In this document: positions 20,758 through 33,359 of the stretch, in pieces
How positions within the stretch are numbered: position 1 is the first letter of the stretch
Layout: each line of letters begins with the position of its first letter
Assembly: GCA_021234155.1 (NCBI GenBank)
Contig: JAJEKV010000045.1
Span: 126,001-190,000, forward strand
Reading direction: 5' to 3'
From: Isoetes taiwanensis
Taxonomy: Eukaryota; Streptophyta; Lycopodiopsida; Isoetales; Isoetaceae
Length of the DNA: 64,000 nt
Made by a program: the position numbers and the translations under genes
Notes under the pieces: model-generated
Database searches by the model: none
The model's input: only the letters and a program-made list of their open reading frames with translations
What the model was told of the DNA's origin: nothing

Positions 20758-23748
20758 GCAGTAGCAGCTCAGCCATGATTGGGACTTCAACAATCCTTTT
20801 TTGAATTCTTAGCCAAGCAAAGTCATGGATACCACTTGCTACTGGCGTTTTCATGCTTCTACAGTCCCTTTTGAAATTCCATAGTCAAGTACAGTTATGG
20901 ATGTCGCTCGAGTATTTCAAGTTATTATAGTAGAAGCCAAGAAGCTCCTAAAGGAATGCTTGTGAAGTTGCTAATTGACCCAACCCTATATTGGCTATCC
21001 ATCATAGTCCTCCTTTGCAAATTTTAGAGGCAAACAATCCTACATAACTAACCATCCCATGTGGGATTCCTCTTTCCCATGGTTTTGTAAAATCTCGTGA
21101 AGGAACCATAATATTCTCCACTAGCCCTAAACGGATGCACTTTTCGACATTTATATCTAACAGTAGCATCTGAGCTAGCCAATTTGACCTCTTTATCTCA
21201 AACAAATTAAGCTTAATTTCATGTCATCTCACCTCAAGCTCTGTAAGAACGTGGCCGTCATGCGGTGAACATGACCCTACACATTTTTCTCACACCTATA
21301 TGCTGCATCACCCCTGTATTGAACTCTCTTGGAAGATATTCATTGAACCCCATGTTGGAATACCACATTATCCACCATCTGTAGTATCATGTGTTGATTT
21401 CGATAAATAACTTTAATGCAAAGTTTGTTTTAGTAGGAAAAAAATTAGATAAAATTAAAGAAATATTTATTATTTACGAGACGAGTGTTATTTCCATATA
21501 TTATTATTCGAGAACCATTGGGTTGTTAATAACCGAACGGGACAAAGAAATAACTCCTTATGTAACAAATTATAAAATCTCCACATCTTATTATTATTTA
21601 TGAGAAAATCGTTGATTTGATTTACATAATAAAGCAATACCCTCCAATATTGCTTCTTGATATAAAGATTTGAATTTAGATGAACTTTTTCGGATCCAAA
21701 TGTGCTATGCAAGTGTTATTTGCAAGAACCACTACAAATCAGCCAATAGTATATGAGGCAGCAAATTAGCAGCGAATTTAATCAAAGATGGCCTAATAAG
21801 AAGTTCATCATAAGACCTTTCCAACGATCATCAAAATCTGATGTCCGAAACAAAGGTTACATGAAAAACTATGAACAACAAGAAACTTAGAATTCCTCAA
21901 CGAAAAAACCCTTGATTCAGACATCGAAACATATCAAAATTTTATCAAACCACATGTGAATAGAAAGGTCTCTGGGATCATCTGAATTTGACTCTAAAAT
22001 CATGAGTTATTATAGAAATTGCGCAAAAGCCATGGATGCCATCTCATGAGCACCTTGTGCATAATTCTCGAATTAGGGCTCGCATGAAATAGAAGCTAGG
22101 CTTTCCATTCATCTCATCAGTTTTTCTACAATAGTATAGAGTGGATAGCTTCACATCGCAAGCTACCCAAAAAGGGAATATCTAGTTATAACACCTGGAC
22201 CCCAAATAAAATTATTTGCTACAGATGTTGGCTAGTGTACCTAACGAGAGCTTATTGCCAGGATTAAAAAACCCTGCCCTTTTAGGTTTTCGAGGAAAAA
22301 CCCTAGCGATAAGATCTCGGTAGGGGGATTGGACAACGCAAGGCTGCTAAATGTTCCCACAAAAAAAACCCACGCTTCACAGAGAATATCAAAGTTGTGC
22401 ATCACCCCTAGACCTGCACATCACCAACAAAAAAATCCATAGAGAAAAAACCTCGGAACAGCGAGGGGCTGGTCACGCGTGCCACGCAGCAAAAAATAAC
22501 ATTTACAATAATATACACATTAAGGGAGGGTGGGTGAGAGTCAAGGGAACTCTAAGAGAGGAGAAAATGCCGATGAGAAGTCGATGAAAAACCTGCAAGA
22601 AATAGCGATCCCCAAACGAACTAAGACCCCAGAAAATGCATGCAATGCATGCATGCATAGGAGAGATGCATGCTCGCCCTATTCGAGAATACCAATCTGA
22701 TGGCTCGGATCGATGGCATTTTTGATAGCTAATGTGAAAAGCTTGAAATTTTGGAAAGAAAAATTTGGAGAAATAAGAATACACAAGAAGCAATTAAAGA
22801 ACATATAACCTTGCTAGTACTAAGTACTTATGGGGGGTTTCCTAGACATTAAACTACATAATGTATTTTGTATAAGCTCTTCTTCAGAGGATGGAAGCCA
22901 ATCAACTTGACAAGTGGTAAGAGCCATATAGGAAGAGTTGTGACTATATGTTGTTATGTTATATGCATGTTATACACGTGTCGTTATGTCATTATATGCA
23001 TGTTATATGCATGCTAAGGATTGTTCATGAAGGATGAAGCAAAATGCTTATCGAATGTTTTACATGCATCTCATTCTTCTACCATGTGTAAATTATTCAA
23101 TGTCCATGTTTTTTTTAAATTACACAAAGGTTCTTTATGTATCTCTCAAAGTGCAACTTGGGAGTGCTCGCCAAAAATTGGAGGTGCATGTATGTTATGC
23201 CTTACTTTCACTACACATTTTTGTACTAGAAAAAAATACGTATTCTCCATACATCACACTTTTATACCATTTTTAGCAATCTTGAAAATACATGGCTTCA
23301 CAATAATTTTTTTTTGCTAATAAGCGCATGGAAATTAGGCCCTACATATGAGCGGCCAGGCAAACTATTTAGTAAGCCATAAATGTACATTGGTTTAAAG
23401 GTTAAATTACTTAATAAACACAAGACAAGATGTCATGAAGCAACAAAGCTACGATTAATTTACTGAGCCAACCAAATCTTTGGAAAAGAAAGCCCTATCA
23501 CCACTCTCATTTAAAACCTTCATTTAAAAGAAAAAGTACAATGATTGCCCTTAAATGCACATAATGTTGCCAAAACTTGGAAAGAAATCAAGCGTTATTC
23601 TCGCAATGGAAGACAACACAAGAGTTTGGTCGTCCACGCCCATTATGAAGATAAAGGGAGACTTACAACATCAAAGACCTTCCAGATATAACTTGGCCTT
23701 CATGAGTTACACATATTTAAACAAGAGCGTTCTTGTTTGATAGATGTA
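20758..23748. other. AT-rich non-coding stretch of unit 2, second part
   Basis: Collinear with 6,226-9,211. No supported gene. Compared with units 1 and 3 it has a ~20-bp addition (gagttgtgactatatg… near 22,935) in the ATGCATGTTAT-rich patch. The promoter-like ATCCGATGGCTCGGATCGATGG motif of unit 1 is present near 22,690 with one change and lies in inverted orientation to the start of the unit-2-specific segment. Confidence 0.5.
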
Positions 23749-23933
23749 CTAAATCATCCGGCCGTGGATGAAAAATGGAATGGAAGTCGAGAACTTCGGG
23801 GTTGTGAGTGACATTTTGTCGCGAAAAAGAATGTAAAGTCCAGTCGATGAGGTATCTCTGCATGAGGTCTATCATGGGGCGAGCATGTGTGTTTGTGCTC
23901 AATAGACCGATCCCCAAAACATAGAGAGCATGG
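23749..23933 (-). pseudogene. SPL gene 3' stub (last exon fragment), unit 2
   Basis: Second antisense copy of the SPL C-terminal ~58 codons with its stop, truncated at the unit junction at 23,933. As in unit 1, the departures from the intact exon are at CTG/CAG positions and break the frame. It has no promoter or SBP domain, so it is non-functional as a gene. Confidence 0.85.
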
Positions 23934-24325
23934 GTTGGTGTGTTTGGGCCTTCCTGTGATGGGTTGGTGTGGTCCGAGGTAGCTCACCAACCAAGTGTGG
24001 GTCCACACACGGACCGTGGTTCAGGGCCATGACTTGGGGTATGACTTGGGCCACGCATGTGTCAAACAGTGGTTTTTAGGTAGGCTATGGCAGGGGCTTA
24101 TCAGGTCCGAGGGGCTAGGCAGTCGCGGGTGGTCGCGGCCCCGGCTAGGCAAGGCCAAGAGGCGATTTTGGTTGGGCTATGGCAATGTCAGGTAGATGTT
24201 GGAGCCTAGCTCAACAATAATTTGTATGCTCTGACTGCCCAAATTAGGGTTGGGAGCAAAGGGGCTGAAAGGGGAAAAAAAAAAGGGAAAGTGGCTAATA
24301 GACTCCTGGATATCTGGTGTGTACC
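23934..24325. other. Start of unit 3, no gene recognised
   Basis: Copy of 9,396-9,788, TGGG-rich, no supported frame. Confidence 0.5.
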
Positions 24326-24675
24326 GGCTGCCACAAAAACCCTAGCACACAGCCCGGAAAAGTGCAGATTCGAGCACTGAAACAAAGACAAGCATGCCGG
24401 TATCATACACCGTTGGAAAGCTCTCTGAACCAGCTTTCCAACAAGCTCAAGCACATGAAAATCTGACATCGGATGTGAGAGATACAAATCCGTCGAAGTG
24501 TCCCACCGGTTGCCATCGAAACCCTAGCACACAACGCGGAAAAGTGCCAATTTGAGCATAGAAACGAAGCCAAGCATGCAGGTACCATACACCGTTGGAA
24601 AGATCTCTGAACCAGCTTTCCAACAAGCCCAAGCACATGAAAATCTAACACCGGATGTGAGGATATGACCGATCA
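24326..24675. repeat. ~178-bp satellite dimer, first pair (unit 3)
   Basis: Equivalent of 9,789-10,135. Repeat starts lie near 24,326 and 24,508. The first repeat keeps the perfect TTGGAAAGCT / AGCTTTCCAA inverted repeat. Both carry AAACCCTAGCACACA near their starts. Confidence 0.75.
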
Positions 24676-24902
24676 AAAGTCTGCCGCAAGACGAGACCAA
24701 TCGAATACTTACTAAAACATACGCCAATCCTTATATTGGTGTCGGACTTTCATAAACAACACCATCAGGAATTAGGGTATGAATTAGTAAAACATTCTCG
24801 TAACCTTCAATAAGAGTACAACGCACACCTTTCAACACCGCGTGGCCAAGGCCAACAACGGCATCAGGCGAGGGCTATACTTCTCAAAGAAGGAAGAAGA
24901 AG

Positions 24903-25252
24903 GGCTGCCACAAAAACCCTAGCACACAGCCCGGAAAAGTGCAGATTTGAGCATTGAAAAAAAGACAAGCATGTAGGTATCATACACCGTTGGAAAGCTC
25001 TCACGAACCAGCTTTCCAACAAGCCCAAGCACATGAAAAAATCGACACCGGGATGTGAGAGACACGGTCCGTGGAAGTGTCTCCGTTTGCCCACGTAAAA
25101 CCCTAGCACACAGCCCGGAAACGTGCCAATTTGAGCACAGAAACAAAGCCAAGCATGCAGGTACCATACACCTTGGAAAGACCTCTGAACCAGCTTTCCA
25201 ACAAGCCCAAGCATATAAAAATCGACTAGCGTATGTGAGAGATATGACCGAT
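24903..25252. repeat. ~178-bp satellite dimer, second pair (unit 3)
   Basis: Equivalent of 10,363-10,706, with repeat starts near 24,903 and 25,081. In the first repeat the hairpin loop reads ctcacgaacc instead of ctctgaacc. Confidence 0.75.
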
Positions 25253-27623
25253 CAAAATTGCCGCCGCCTTCAGGGGGCCAAGGAAGGAAGGGCGGATAGA
25301 AGGAGGGAGCTCTTATTCTTATAAGAATATGAAACCAATGCAAAAACAAGCTCGTGAAAAGAGTAAAAGACATGGTAAATAAAAATAAAAAACGATTTCT
25401 GTACCTGCCCATTACTGGTCCATAGTCCATTTAAAAATCAATAATATACTTATGTTAGTCCATCTCACGTTGATTTTGGGACATGAGTAGCTCCTGAACC
25501 ACTTTGTTCACAAAAAATATATGTTGGTCATTATCTTGAGGATTGTATTAAAATAAATAGCATCAATTATATTATGTCTTCCATGTTTATTCTAGATTTG
25601 TGTCTGTGACTTTACAAAATCACATCCTCGAAGTATCTCATATCAAGAAACAAATGCAAAAAGAACCAAGGAAAAACATGAAAAACTTTTTCTATAAAAC
25701 ATCAAGATAGACTGCTATCTGCAGTCCAGTTGCAGACCATCATTGGTCCAAATGATTGAAAGTTTAAAAATCAATAATGGCATCACTTTAATCAATTTTG
25801 ATCTCAACTTTTCGTGATATAGTTTACTTGTATGATTCTGATTGTAGGAGAAAATTAGTTGACTATGTGAGCTTGCGTAATTTAAGGGTAAGATTGAAGC
25901 ACAAAGAATTGAGAATTTATGAGGTACTTATGACCAATTGAACCTACATGGACCTCCACTTACACCTTTCAAAAATCATGTGATCGAAGCTAAAAAGCCA
26001 TAGTATCATTCTATGGGGCAAAATGGATAAGGCTAGTGAGAGATATATGCTCTATACAATTGGTCTCATGGACCATAAATGGTGATGCATGCTTATATAA
26101 ATTAAAACCTTAGAAATAACATGTTTGCTTTAACATGCAACTAGAGATTTATATTGCCAAGAAAGGTATGCATCCATGAAAAATATAATATACATGAAAG
26201 ATAACCTACATGTAACATTATTCTACTTAGATGACAATGCTTTATAGCAAAACCACGGATATAAACTTTATGCTAGTAAGAAATAAAATGATTTTCTTTG
26301 TTTTTTTTCAATAAGGACATACAACCTATATAAGAGATCTCCATATAAGTCAATGTTCACATTTTCAACTATTTTATAGGCTTATATGGGGAAAGGTAGT
26401 GTCTCTTCCATGAACTAAAGAACCATACATATAATGTCATATGGTCTAATTACATATTGTCATGGCTAAACTTCACAACATTCACTTAATTCATCAATAA
26501 ACATCACTAAATATGACCATTGTGGAGTTTTGGAGCTATAATTGTGGAGTTGACTCAACTTTTATACTCTAATGTGTTAATCCAGGCACTGTACATCATG
26601 TTTTAATCCCAAAATTGCATGGTTACACTCTAGTTACCCTATATGTAAGTTGATAAGAGTTATATTCTATGTAGATATAAGTAGAATGCATCACTTATTA
26701 CCCTCATGGTATTATGGATGGTTGTTATTTGAGCATTTTAACATATACTTGTGTCCTGAATTCTGTATCATAGATTCTTTTAGTAAATTGTGAGGTTAAC
26801 ATGACTTATGAACACTCCAAAAAATCATAAGACTATAGCTCGTATAGTTAGCAACTCATGGCCACAAGAATTAAGTTAAAACTTGTTATAATAAGAGAGA
26901 AATAATTCTCGAACCTCAAGCAGCTTTTTTGACCAAAATAGGGTTTGGCGGCTTCCACCAATGTCAGATGATAGTAAGAAAACATGGAAACATATAAAAC
27001 TCAATGTGTTCTATGATAAACAGGCAAATACCTCCAACTTTAGCAAGGTTTAGGTCACTTTATGCTAGAAAAATTGAAGAAGGCAATTCTGGACTGGTGC
27101 AGAAACTGCCAAATTCTCTAATGTTTGAGCAATCACCACAAGGTAGAGGTGACCCCATTGATCTTGAAATTCTCAGAGGTCATTAAGAAACAAGTGTTGA
27201 CTCAAATGGTGGCGGTATAGTTCAAAATCGAAATCTCTGTTATGAGTTACATGGGTTTAAGTGGCAGAGGTCATGTGGGCCAGTTCTGGTCCATGGATCA
27301 GGAATGGTTCCAGGGACAGGTCTAGTGTTAATACATTGTTGATCCTGTCATTAGACAATTTCAATAACAAAAATGATTACAAAAGCAAATAAAAAATATT
27401 CTTGCCAATATTAATATGCGATGTTCATAAAGTTTCACATATGGACGTTAAAGGCCGAGTAAAAATACATGCTAGGACATTAGCCCAGCAATGCTGGGCA
27501 CACATTACTAGTTTATTATTTAAAAACTTTATTGAAGTGGTTATGCAAAGGAAGATACTGGCACGGCTCATCGACTTGGAAATGGTGGTGAACTTACATT
27601 TGCCACAAAGTTTGTAAGTTTCC

Positions 27624-27655
<32 letters not shown>

Positions 27656-28460
27656 GGTTCTATTATTCGAGTAAACATAAAAGCTAAGAAATCTTCTATA
27701 TTGTTTTCATTTCAGTACCAAAAATATGGAAAAGAGCCAACTTTTGACTAAGCCCAATTCGATAAAATAATGTCTTTTGCTGAGTTGGAGCTTTATCTTG
27801 CTCGGCATAATATATGGTTCGTGCACCATACTGATCAAGAAGTAAGTTTATATAACATTATTTATGGAATGATATTGATTTGACATTGGTCCTCGATGTC
27901 TATTGATAATAATTGTTTTGCAGATTAGACGATGAAGGAGGGGGTGATATCGATCCTCCTAACATGGATTCTGTTAACGATAGCAGTCCCCTTGGCATAG
28001 AGGGTGATGAGATACGCATGCATGGGGTTTATTTTGATGGAGATGACGATAGAATTAGTAGTTATACTGCTTAAACATGTTGAAACGGTTTGGAACATAT
28101 TTTGTATATACGTTATTTTGCATCATGTAATCAATTTTTCAGTGTATTGTTTTACTCCTTGGAGGTACTCATTCCCCCTTTTTTTTATTTCTATTATTAT
28201 ATGGCCTGTGGTAGTAGGTTATACGGGCCACAAGGTGCTTTCAATCTGAGGAGGTACTCAATGCTCATATGTTGGAAATGTTTCCAAGTTTGTAAGGTTA
28301 TCAATCTGCACATTTTAAAGCAGTTGAAACAGGTTATTGGGGTCAAAAGTTGCATGCAAACCCCACATGAACACATGTACTAACCATTAAAAATAAGTTA
28401 TGCTCTATATTTCTAACTTAGGTTTTCCTAAAATCGTGGAGATTGCATTTTAGGGTTTCA
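25253..28460. other. AT-rich stretch of unit 3, no gene established
   Basis: Copy of 10,707-13,890. It includes a T run near 27,628-27,655, clearly longer than in unit 2 (about 13,065-13,082), and the dispersed repeat at about 27,330-27,525. The short frame starting near 26,961 is shifted by an extra aggcaaat near 27,021. Confidence 0.5.
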
Positions 28461-28468
28461 AACCTAGC

Positions 28469-28765
28469 ATGGAGCTTATATGCGAGAATGCTTGCCGGCT
28501 GGATGCAAATCCGGTAAGGAACTCCTTAATCAAACTTATTTTTTGCACGATGGGTATGCACAACTCTCATCTGGCTGGGATGGGCGTATTGCATGTTCAT
28601 CTGGGCACTCAAGCCAGTTCCCAAAACTTTACTGCACTAAAGTCGAAAATAGCTTTGCCCATGTACAGCATTCGCTTTCATGGATTGGAGAAGCGTGATG
28701 CAGCTGTCTATGCATCCATGGCAATCCTTCCTATTTTTGCACAGGCAAGCCAAGCCGCAGATTAG
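28469..28765 (+). CDS. Small unrecognised ATG frame (98 codons, unit 3 copy)
   Basis: Starts MELICENACRLDANP and ends …PIFAQASQAAD. A telobox-like TTTTAGGGTTTC lies just upstream of the ATG, as in many plant 5' leaders. The frame is not preserved in unit 2 (shortened by one inserted A) or unit 1 (start not in the window). No conserved domain is recognised, and a GTAAGG directly after codon 15 would be a good splice donor. It could be a decayed first exon or a chance frame. Confidence 0.2.
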   Translation: MELICENACRLDANPVRNSLIKLIFCTMGMHNSHLAGMGVLHVHLGTQASSQNFTALKSKIALPMYSIRFHGLEKRDAAVYASMAILPIFAQASQAAD

Positions 28766-29414
28766 AGTAGTAAGGTTGTTGTTTCTATGGGAGAAGGATT
28801 TCTTTAGCGAAGGGAAGAACAAAATAGAGGTCTATGATGTTGCTACACTATGGTTGCAGTTGCATACAATAATGTTAAAAACATGGTGGTCTGCCCAAGC
28901 GATGTGGCCTCCAACAAGCTTCCTACAATCGATGCCTATGAGCTCAATGAACAAATTCGGGTTTGAGGGATTTATTATCTATGCTACTTAAATCATTCAA
29001 AGTTTTTGAAGGCAAAGTTACATTGCATTGCTTATAGGAAATTGCTCTTAAAATATGGGCTGGATCTATTTATGAACTGAGGAGATAATATAGCTATTAA
29101 AATAAACTTGTTCTTGCTTGCCCATTTTTAAGGTTTTGCCATATCAGTGATCTGATGCTTGTAAAGTTCATTTCTATGTTTCTTGTAGCTTATGCTTCAA
29201 AACAATTTTTAATCTATAGGCTTTTGATTATTCGTTTAATCCAGTCAATGAGTTGTTAGATCTGCGAGCTAAAAAATGTCTATATCTTGCTGCAGACACC
29301 AATTGATACTGCATTTTTCATTCATGTTCTCATTTCTGCTGTTATCTTTCTGTGTATCAATCAGAGTGAAGGAAGGAAGGAAGGAAGGAAGGAAGATATT
29401 TTTATCGTCCACGG

Positions 29415-29428
29415 AGACCAATCGGTCT
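29415..29428 (-). other. Conserved LINE 3' hairpin (LINE-A copy 3)
   Basis: Sense strand AGACC-GATT-GGTCT, directly upstream of CC-GTGGACGATAAAAATA and the (TTCC)7 tail. Confidence 0.65.
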
Positions 29429-29608
29429 ATGGGACCCAATACAAAAACGCAGCAAGCGGATTACTACCCGGATTAAAAAACCCCCGCCCCGAAGGGTTTT
29501 TGAGGGAAAAACCGTGGCAGCAATCAGCCTGCTGACAAACTGTCCTAGTATATAAAATGCAAAAACACACAAATATATACACTCATGTACCGCACCCGTA
29601 GTGCCTAA

Positions 29609-29914
29609 TCAGCGGGCAACCAGGCGGGGGCAAAGGTGAGCTCGCAGGTCCAGTACCTCCTGAATGTACGACCCCAGGGCACGTACTGACGGTGTGTTCA
29701 TCAGCAGATGTAGGGGCAAGTCCGGCCGTACTAAGGGAGCATATCTAGCCCGGATCTGACTGAACGCTAGGCAACTCTGGAAAGTGTTAGACTCATCCTC
29801 AATGGCACCCGTTTGACAGCACTGACAGAGCCTGTCCTGGCGGGGCTCCCCAATCCACCTGCCCATCTCGATGCGAAGATGGTGGGCACCTGACACTTGT
29901 GCGAATGGAGGCAA
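29609..29914 (-). pseudogene. LINE-A copy 3 ORF2 C-terminus
   Basis: About 100 open codons with HHLRIEMGRWIGEPRQDRL, the knuckle CQCCQTGAIEDESNTFQSC and LGSYIQEVLD. The knuckle His is replaced by Asn here (ESN versus ECH in LINE-B and ESH in copy 2), which would remove one zinc ligand. Neighbouring frames show that the reverse-transcriptase part upstream is heavily broken. Confidence 0.75.
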
Positions 29915-31942
29915 TGAGTCTGCGCTTTTTCAGGGGCAGCTGTGAACGCAGGTAGAGCTGTGGGCCCCGGGCTAACACGGGGTTGATGTGCTCCTTGGAA
30001 TGGGCCGTTTTGACCTGCTCTAGAAGGGGTCCCGAGCTTGCCAAGGAAGCAAGCGCCCGTGTACTCGTAGGTCGTCACGATCGGCCTCTGTGGTCCACGC
30101 GCGCGACTGTGCTCTCGCCGACGTTCCATCTGGCGGACCACTGATCTCTCTTACCCCTCCAACAGGCCCTGAGCCGTTGCGGGCCCATTGCCATAGCGTA
30201 AGCCAGGTGCGGGAGCCGAGCATCACCCATAGTAACCACTTTTTGAAAATAGACGATGTGTCTATCAAGGGGCTGCCGGTTAGGCGGCAAGAATCCGATT
30301 TCTCGCTTGTGAGACCGATAGGGGACTGAAGGTTTCACCCAAGTGCGTGCCAAAAATGCCTTTGCACCTGCTCCAAGTCATTCCAGTCGCCAAAGAGCGG
30401 CCAGGGCCCCAAACCTCGACCGTATAGAAGGACAGGCTCGACCCGGTTCAAAACAGATGTGGCCTGATGGCCCCAATCATAGAGCTCGCCTTGTGATCGT
30501 TGTTCTCACGATGGCATAAAAAGCTTTCCGGCCTGCTTGTCACCCATAGTTTAATAGGCGCCTCCCAACAGAGAGAGGAGGGTACTCCACCCCTAGGTAC
30601 TTGTAGGTGGGCGTGACCTCCGCAGTCGCCCCCGATATGTGAGTGCGGAGGCGGGGGTGGCATGAAGAGGATATGAGAACCACCACGGTCTTGGCGCATT
30701 CACGCCAAGATGTTCAGAGGCGGCAGAATGTGTCTAGGGCATCGGATGAGACCAGATTCAGGGTGTGGGCCGAAGGCCAACATCGCCCCAAGATAGATGA
30801 GCCGGCGGATGACACGGGTGCAAAAGTCGTGATGCCATCCCCATGCTCGCGAGAAGCCGAGGGGCTCTAACCGATCAATGTAGAGGCCAAAAAAGTGTTG
30901 GTGAGAGGGGCAACCTGCCGGACCCCGATACTCTTGGTGAATGCTTGGCCCGTCGGGGCGCATCCCGCCAAAACAACTCTCATACGACTGTATATGGCAT
31001 TACGCACAGCCGGCAGCAGCGATTAGCCTTGACGCAGTCTAGCCCATAGCTTTTAGGGGACCAGTATCAAAACCGCGAAGTCGAAGTCCATAAAGCGGCA
31101 ATACAAGTCCCGCCGATGGTTCCGCTGTCTTCAATCGATGCCCGCGGTGTAAAGATATGGTCAATCATTGAGTGGCGGGGTCTAAAGCCACGCTGCGTGA
31201 GGGCTCGCACATCGGCCGCCTCTGCCTAGTGCGTCAAACCGCCGCTTTCGAGAATGCCCCGATGACCGGTTTGGCAAATACCGAATCGACCATGATCGTC
31301 AGGCAATTGGCCGGACGGTGTGGGTCGCCCACCTTGTGAATGAGAACAACCCACGCTTGTGGTCCATTGTCGGGGAAACCTTCCGCAATGCTCGTTGAGC
31401 AGGTAGTGAGGATCGGCACCCGGTTGCCCGCCCATTTGAGTAACTTCGGCACGCATACCATCGAGGTGTTTGCCTTCCCATTAGCCCGGCCGTTGCGGAC
31501 CCTCCACAACATCCTCCTCTGCGAGAACCAATGGGGGCCATCCGTGGGGGTATGGGCGTCTGGCGTCCACAGTGGGTCATAGAGCCGCCGCGAAATACTA
31601 TTCCCACGGCCCGTGTGATGTCCCCGTAGGGTCAATGGCCTTTGAAGCACTCTACGCCAAAAGGTTCGAGGATGAGTGTCCGGCCAGGCGAACATCTCCC
31701 CGATGCACAGGGTAAGGTACCGCGCCTTTGTCTCCTTTCGGATGGGCGGCAGATCGTAGTGGCCTGCAAAGTACAGTACCGGATCGAGAATGTGACGGAG
31801 CGCCACTTGCGTTCTTTACACTCGCATCAAACCATCGGGTTACTGGAAATGTTGTTGACCCCGGCGGCGGCGAGGGGAGGGGGTTCGCAAAGCACCCGTC
31901 GGCGCATCCCATAATAGCGAAGTCACCGATACATCTGCCGCT

Positions 31943-32463
31943 CTAGTGTGGGGGTCCGTAATTGCCGGGGGGGGCGTCCATGAGCATCTCGGCGTTGTCC
32001 TCTGCCTGCTCATAATCTAGTCGCAACTGAGGATGGCGAGGGGCTGGCGTAGTGGGGGTTCTGGCGGCTTGCCAAACCAGGTCCAAATAAAGTGTGAGGT
32101 GATCTGAGTCGATCTCCTCATCCCGACTGTCTGTGCCCACCCGGAAACGACTGATGAGATGCATATCTTGCGCAACTACGAGCACATAGTCCACTACACT
32201 AGACCCTCCCCCCGATTATCATGTCTGCATGTGCACTTGCGAGAATCGGGCCACTGTGACAGGCCATTGCAAATTATCAGGTCAAAAATACCACATAGCA
32301 GGAGCAATTGTCTGCCAAACCGAGTGACCTGGCTGTCATCCGAGCCTCGTGGCCAGGTTGCTTCTGTGGGACGTAGCTGCAGGACATCGTCAGCGAGGGG
32401 GTCAAGTCTCATGGGCGAAGGGGATAACCTAAAAGATCCCATGACACTTGCTAATGCTTCCAT
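31943..32463 (-). pseudogene. LINE-A copy 3 endonuclease, distal half
   Basis: Two abutting frames (31,943-32,194 and 32,194-32,463) carry VTRFGRQLLLLCGIFDLIICNG, then VDYVLVVAQDMHLI and EEIDSDHLTLYLDLVW. The SDH catalytic block is intact. The frame break at about 32,205 lies in a C run (ccctcccccc) that is ccctcccc in the other units, so it may be a homopolymer-length difference. Confidence 0.75.
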
Positions 32464-33325
32464 AATTACCCAATAGGTTAATTTTTGGTTGGTTCACTGT
32501 AGGTAACAGCATCTTTTACTCTTTGCATTGATATGTTTACCTGTCAATTTATTGGAGCATCTCTCTTGGAGTCCTACTTCGGATATTGGGAGGGACTTAC
32601 ACTTTACTTTTGTAAACCGTTACTTGTATCTTAAAAATGAATTATGTAATTTCTTTTCACTTGAATTTTGATCTGAAACATTAACGTATTTAAATTTCAA
32701 AGGCATGCTGGAATAAATGAACTTTATTGCTTCCAATGATCTTTTGCTGAAAAAAGATTTAAACTTGTCATTTATTTGACTTATGTCTTGTTGTCTACTT
32801 CTATTTTATCCATGATAATCAAGTTAATATTTAGATGTATATATTGCACCTATACTATCTAAGGCTGCTAATTGGACGCTAATTTCTAAAATGGGATTTT
32901 GGTTGTAGAAGTCTTGGGAATTCAAGACTTAAGGGGTTTTTTTTTTTTAATCTAATTTATTTGCAATTGACACATGTGACGATGAACCATGGTAAAATTA
33001 AGAATCACTTGTGATGGGTGACAACTGCAAATATATGCAGCATGTAAATTAATTTGTCACGGGCGACAACTACGATCTGTCATACGTCACAAGTTGTACT
33101 AGTAACGTGTTACAAAATAATATTTTGTAACGTGTTACAGTTATTTTGTTTATAACGCGTCACAAATCACCTTTTATTATGCAAATAAAAAAAAAACTTA
33201 TTAATGTATTTTCCGTTACAAAAAATGTGACAAACTATATTATATTCTCTTTGGGTTTTGCGAGAAAGTGTGGACCGCAAATCTCGTTTTTTGAAGATGG
33301 TAAGCATTCGATCCTTATATCGATG

Positions 33326-33359
<34 letters not shown>

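Larger units (their letters stand above)
9396..23933. repeat. Tandem array unit 2 (complete, about 14.5 kb)
   Basis: A complete unit lying between two identical junctions, both inside an antisense SPL last-exon fragment (…acatagagagcatgg|gttggtg). It holds the ~178-bp satellite dimers, an AT-rich stretch, LINE-A copy 2 and a second AT-rich stretch. Within that second stretch about 290 bp present in units 1 and 3 are replaced by about 770 bp (19,989-20,757). It is otherwise collinear with its neighbours. Confidence 0.9.
29368..32463 (-). mobile_element. LINE-A copy 3, 5'-truncated non-LTR retrotransposon
   Basis: Minus-strand LINE with a (GGAA)7 tail (29,368-29,395), the conserved 3' hairpin (29,415-29,428), a C-terminal zinc-knuckle region (29,609-29,914), broken reverse-transcriptase sequence, and the distal endonuclease (31,943-32,463). 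It lacks the MITE-like insertion and the 125-bp duplication of copy 2, so it is closest to the state before those events. Its 5' end matches the other copies, so the LINE inserted once, before the array formed. Confidence 0.8.

Noticed and set aside
20407-20793. 128-codon minus-strand frame in the unit-2 replacement with two internal similar segments
   Set aside because: The internal similarity is explained by the ~87-bp DNA duplication, and the frame has no recognisable start or family.
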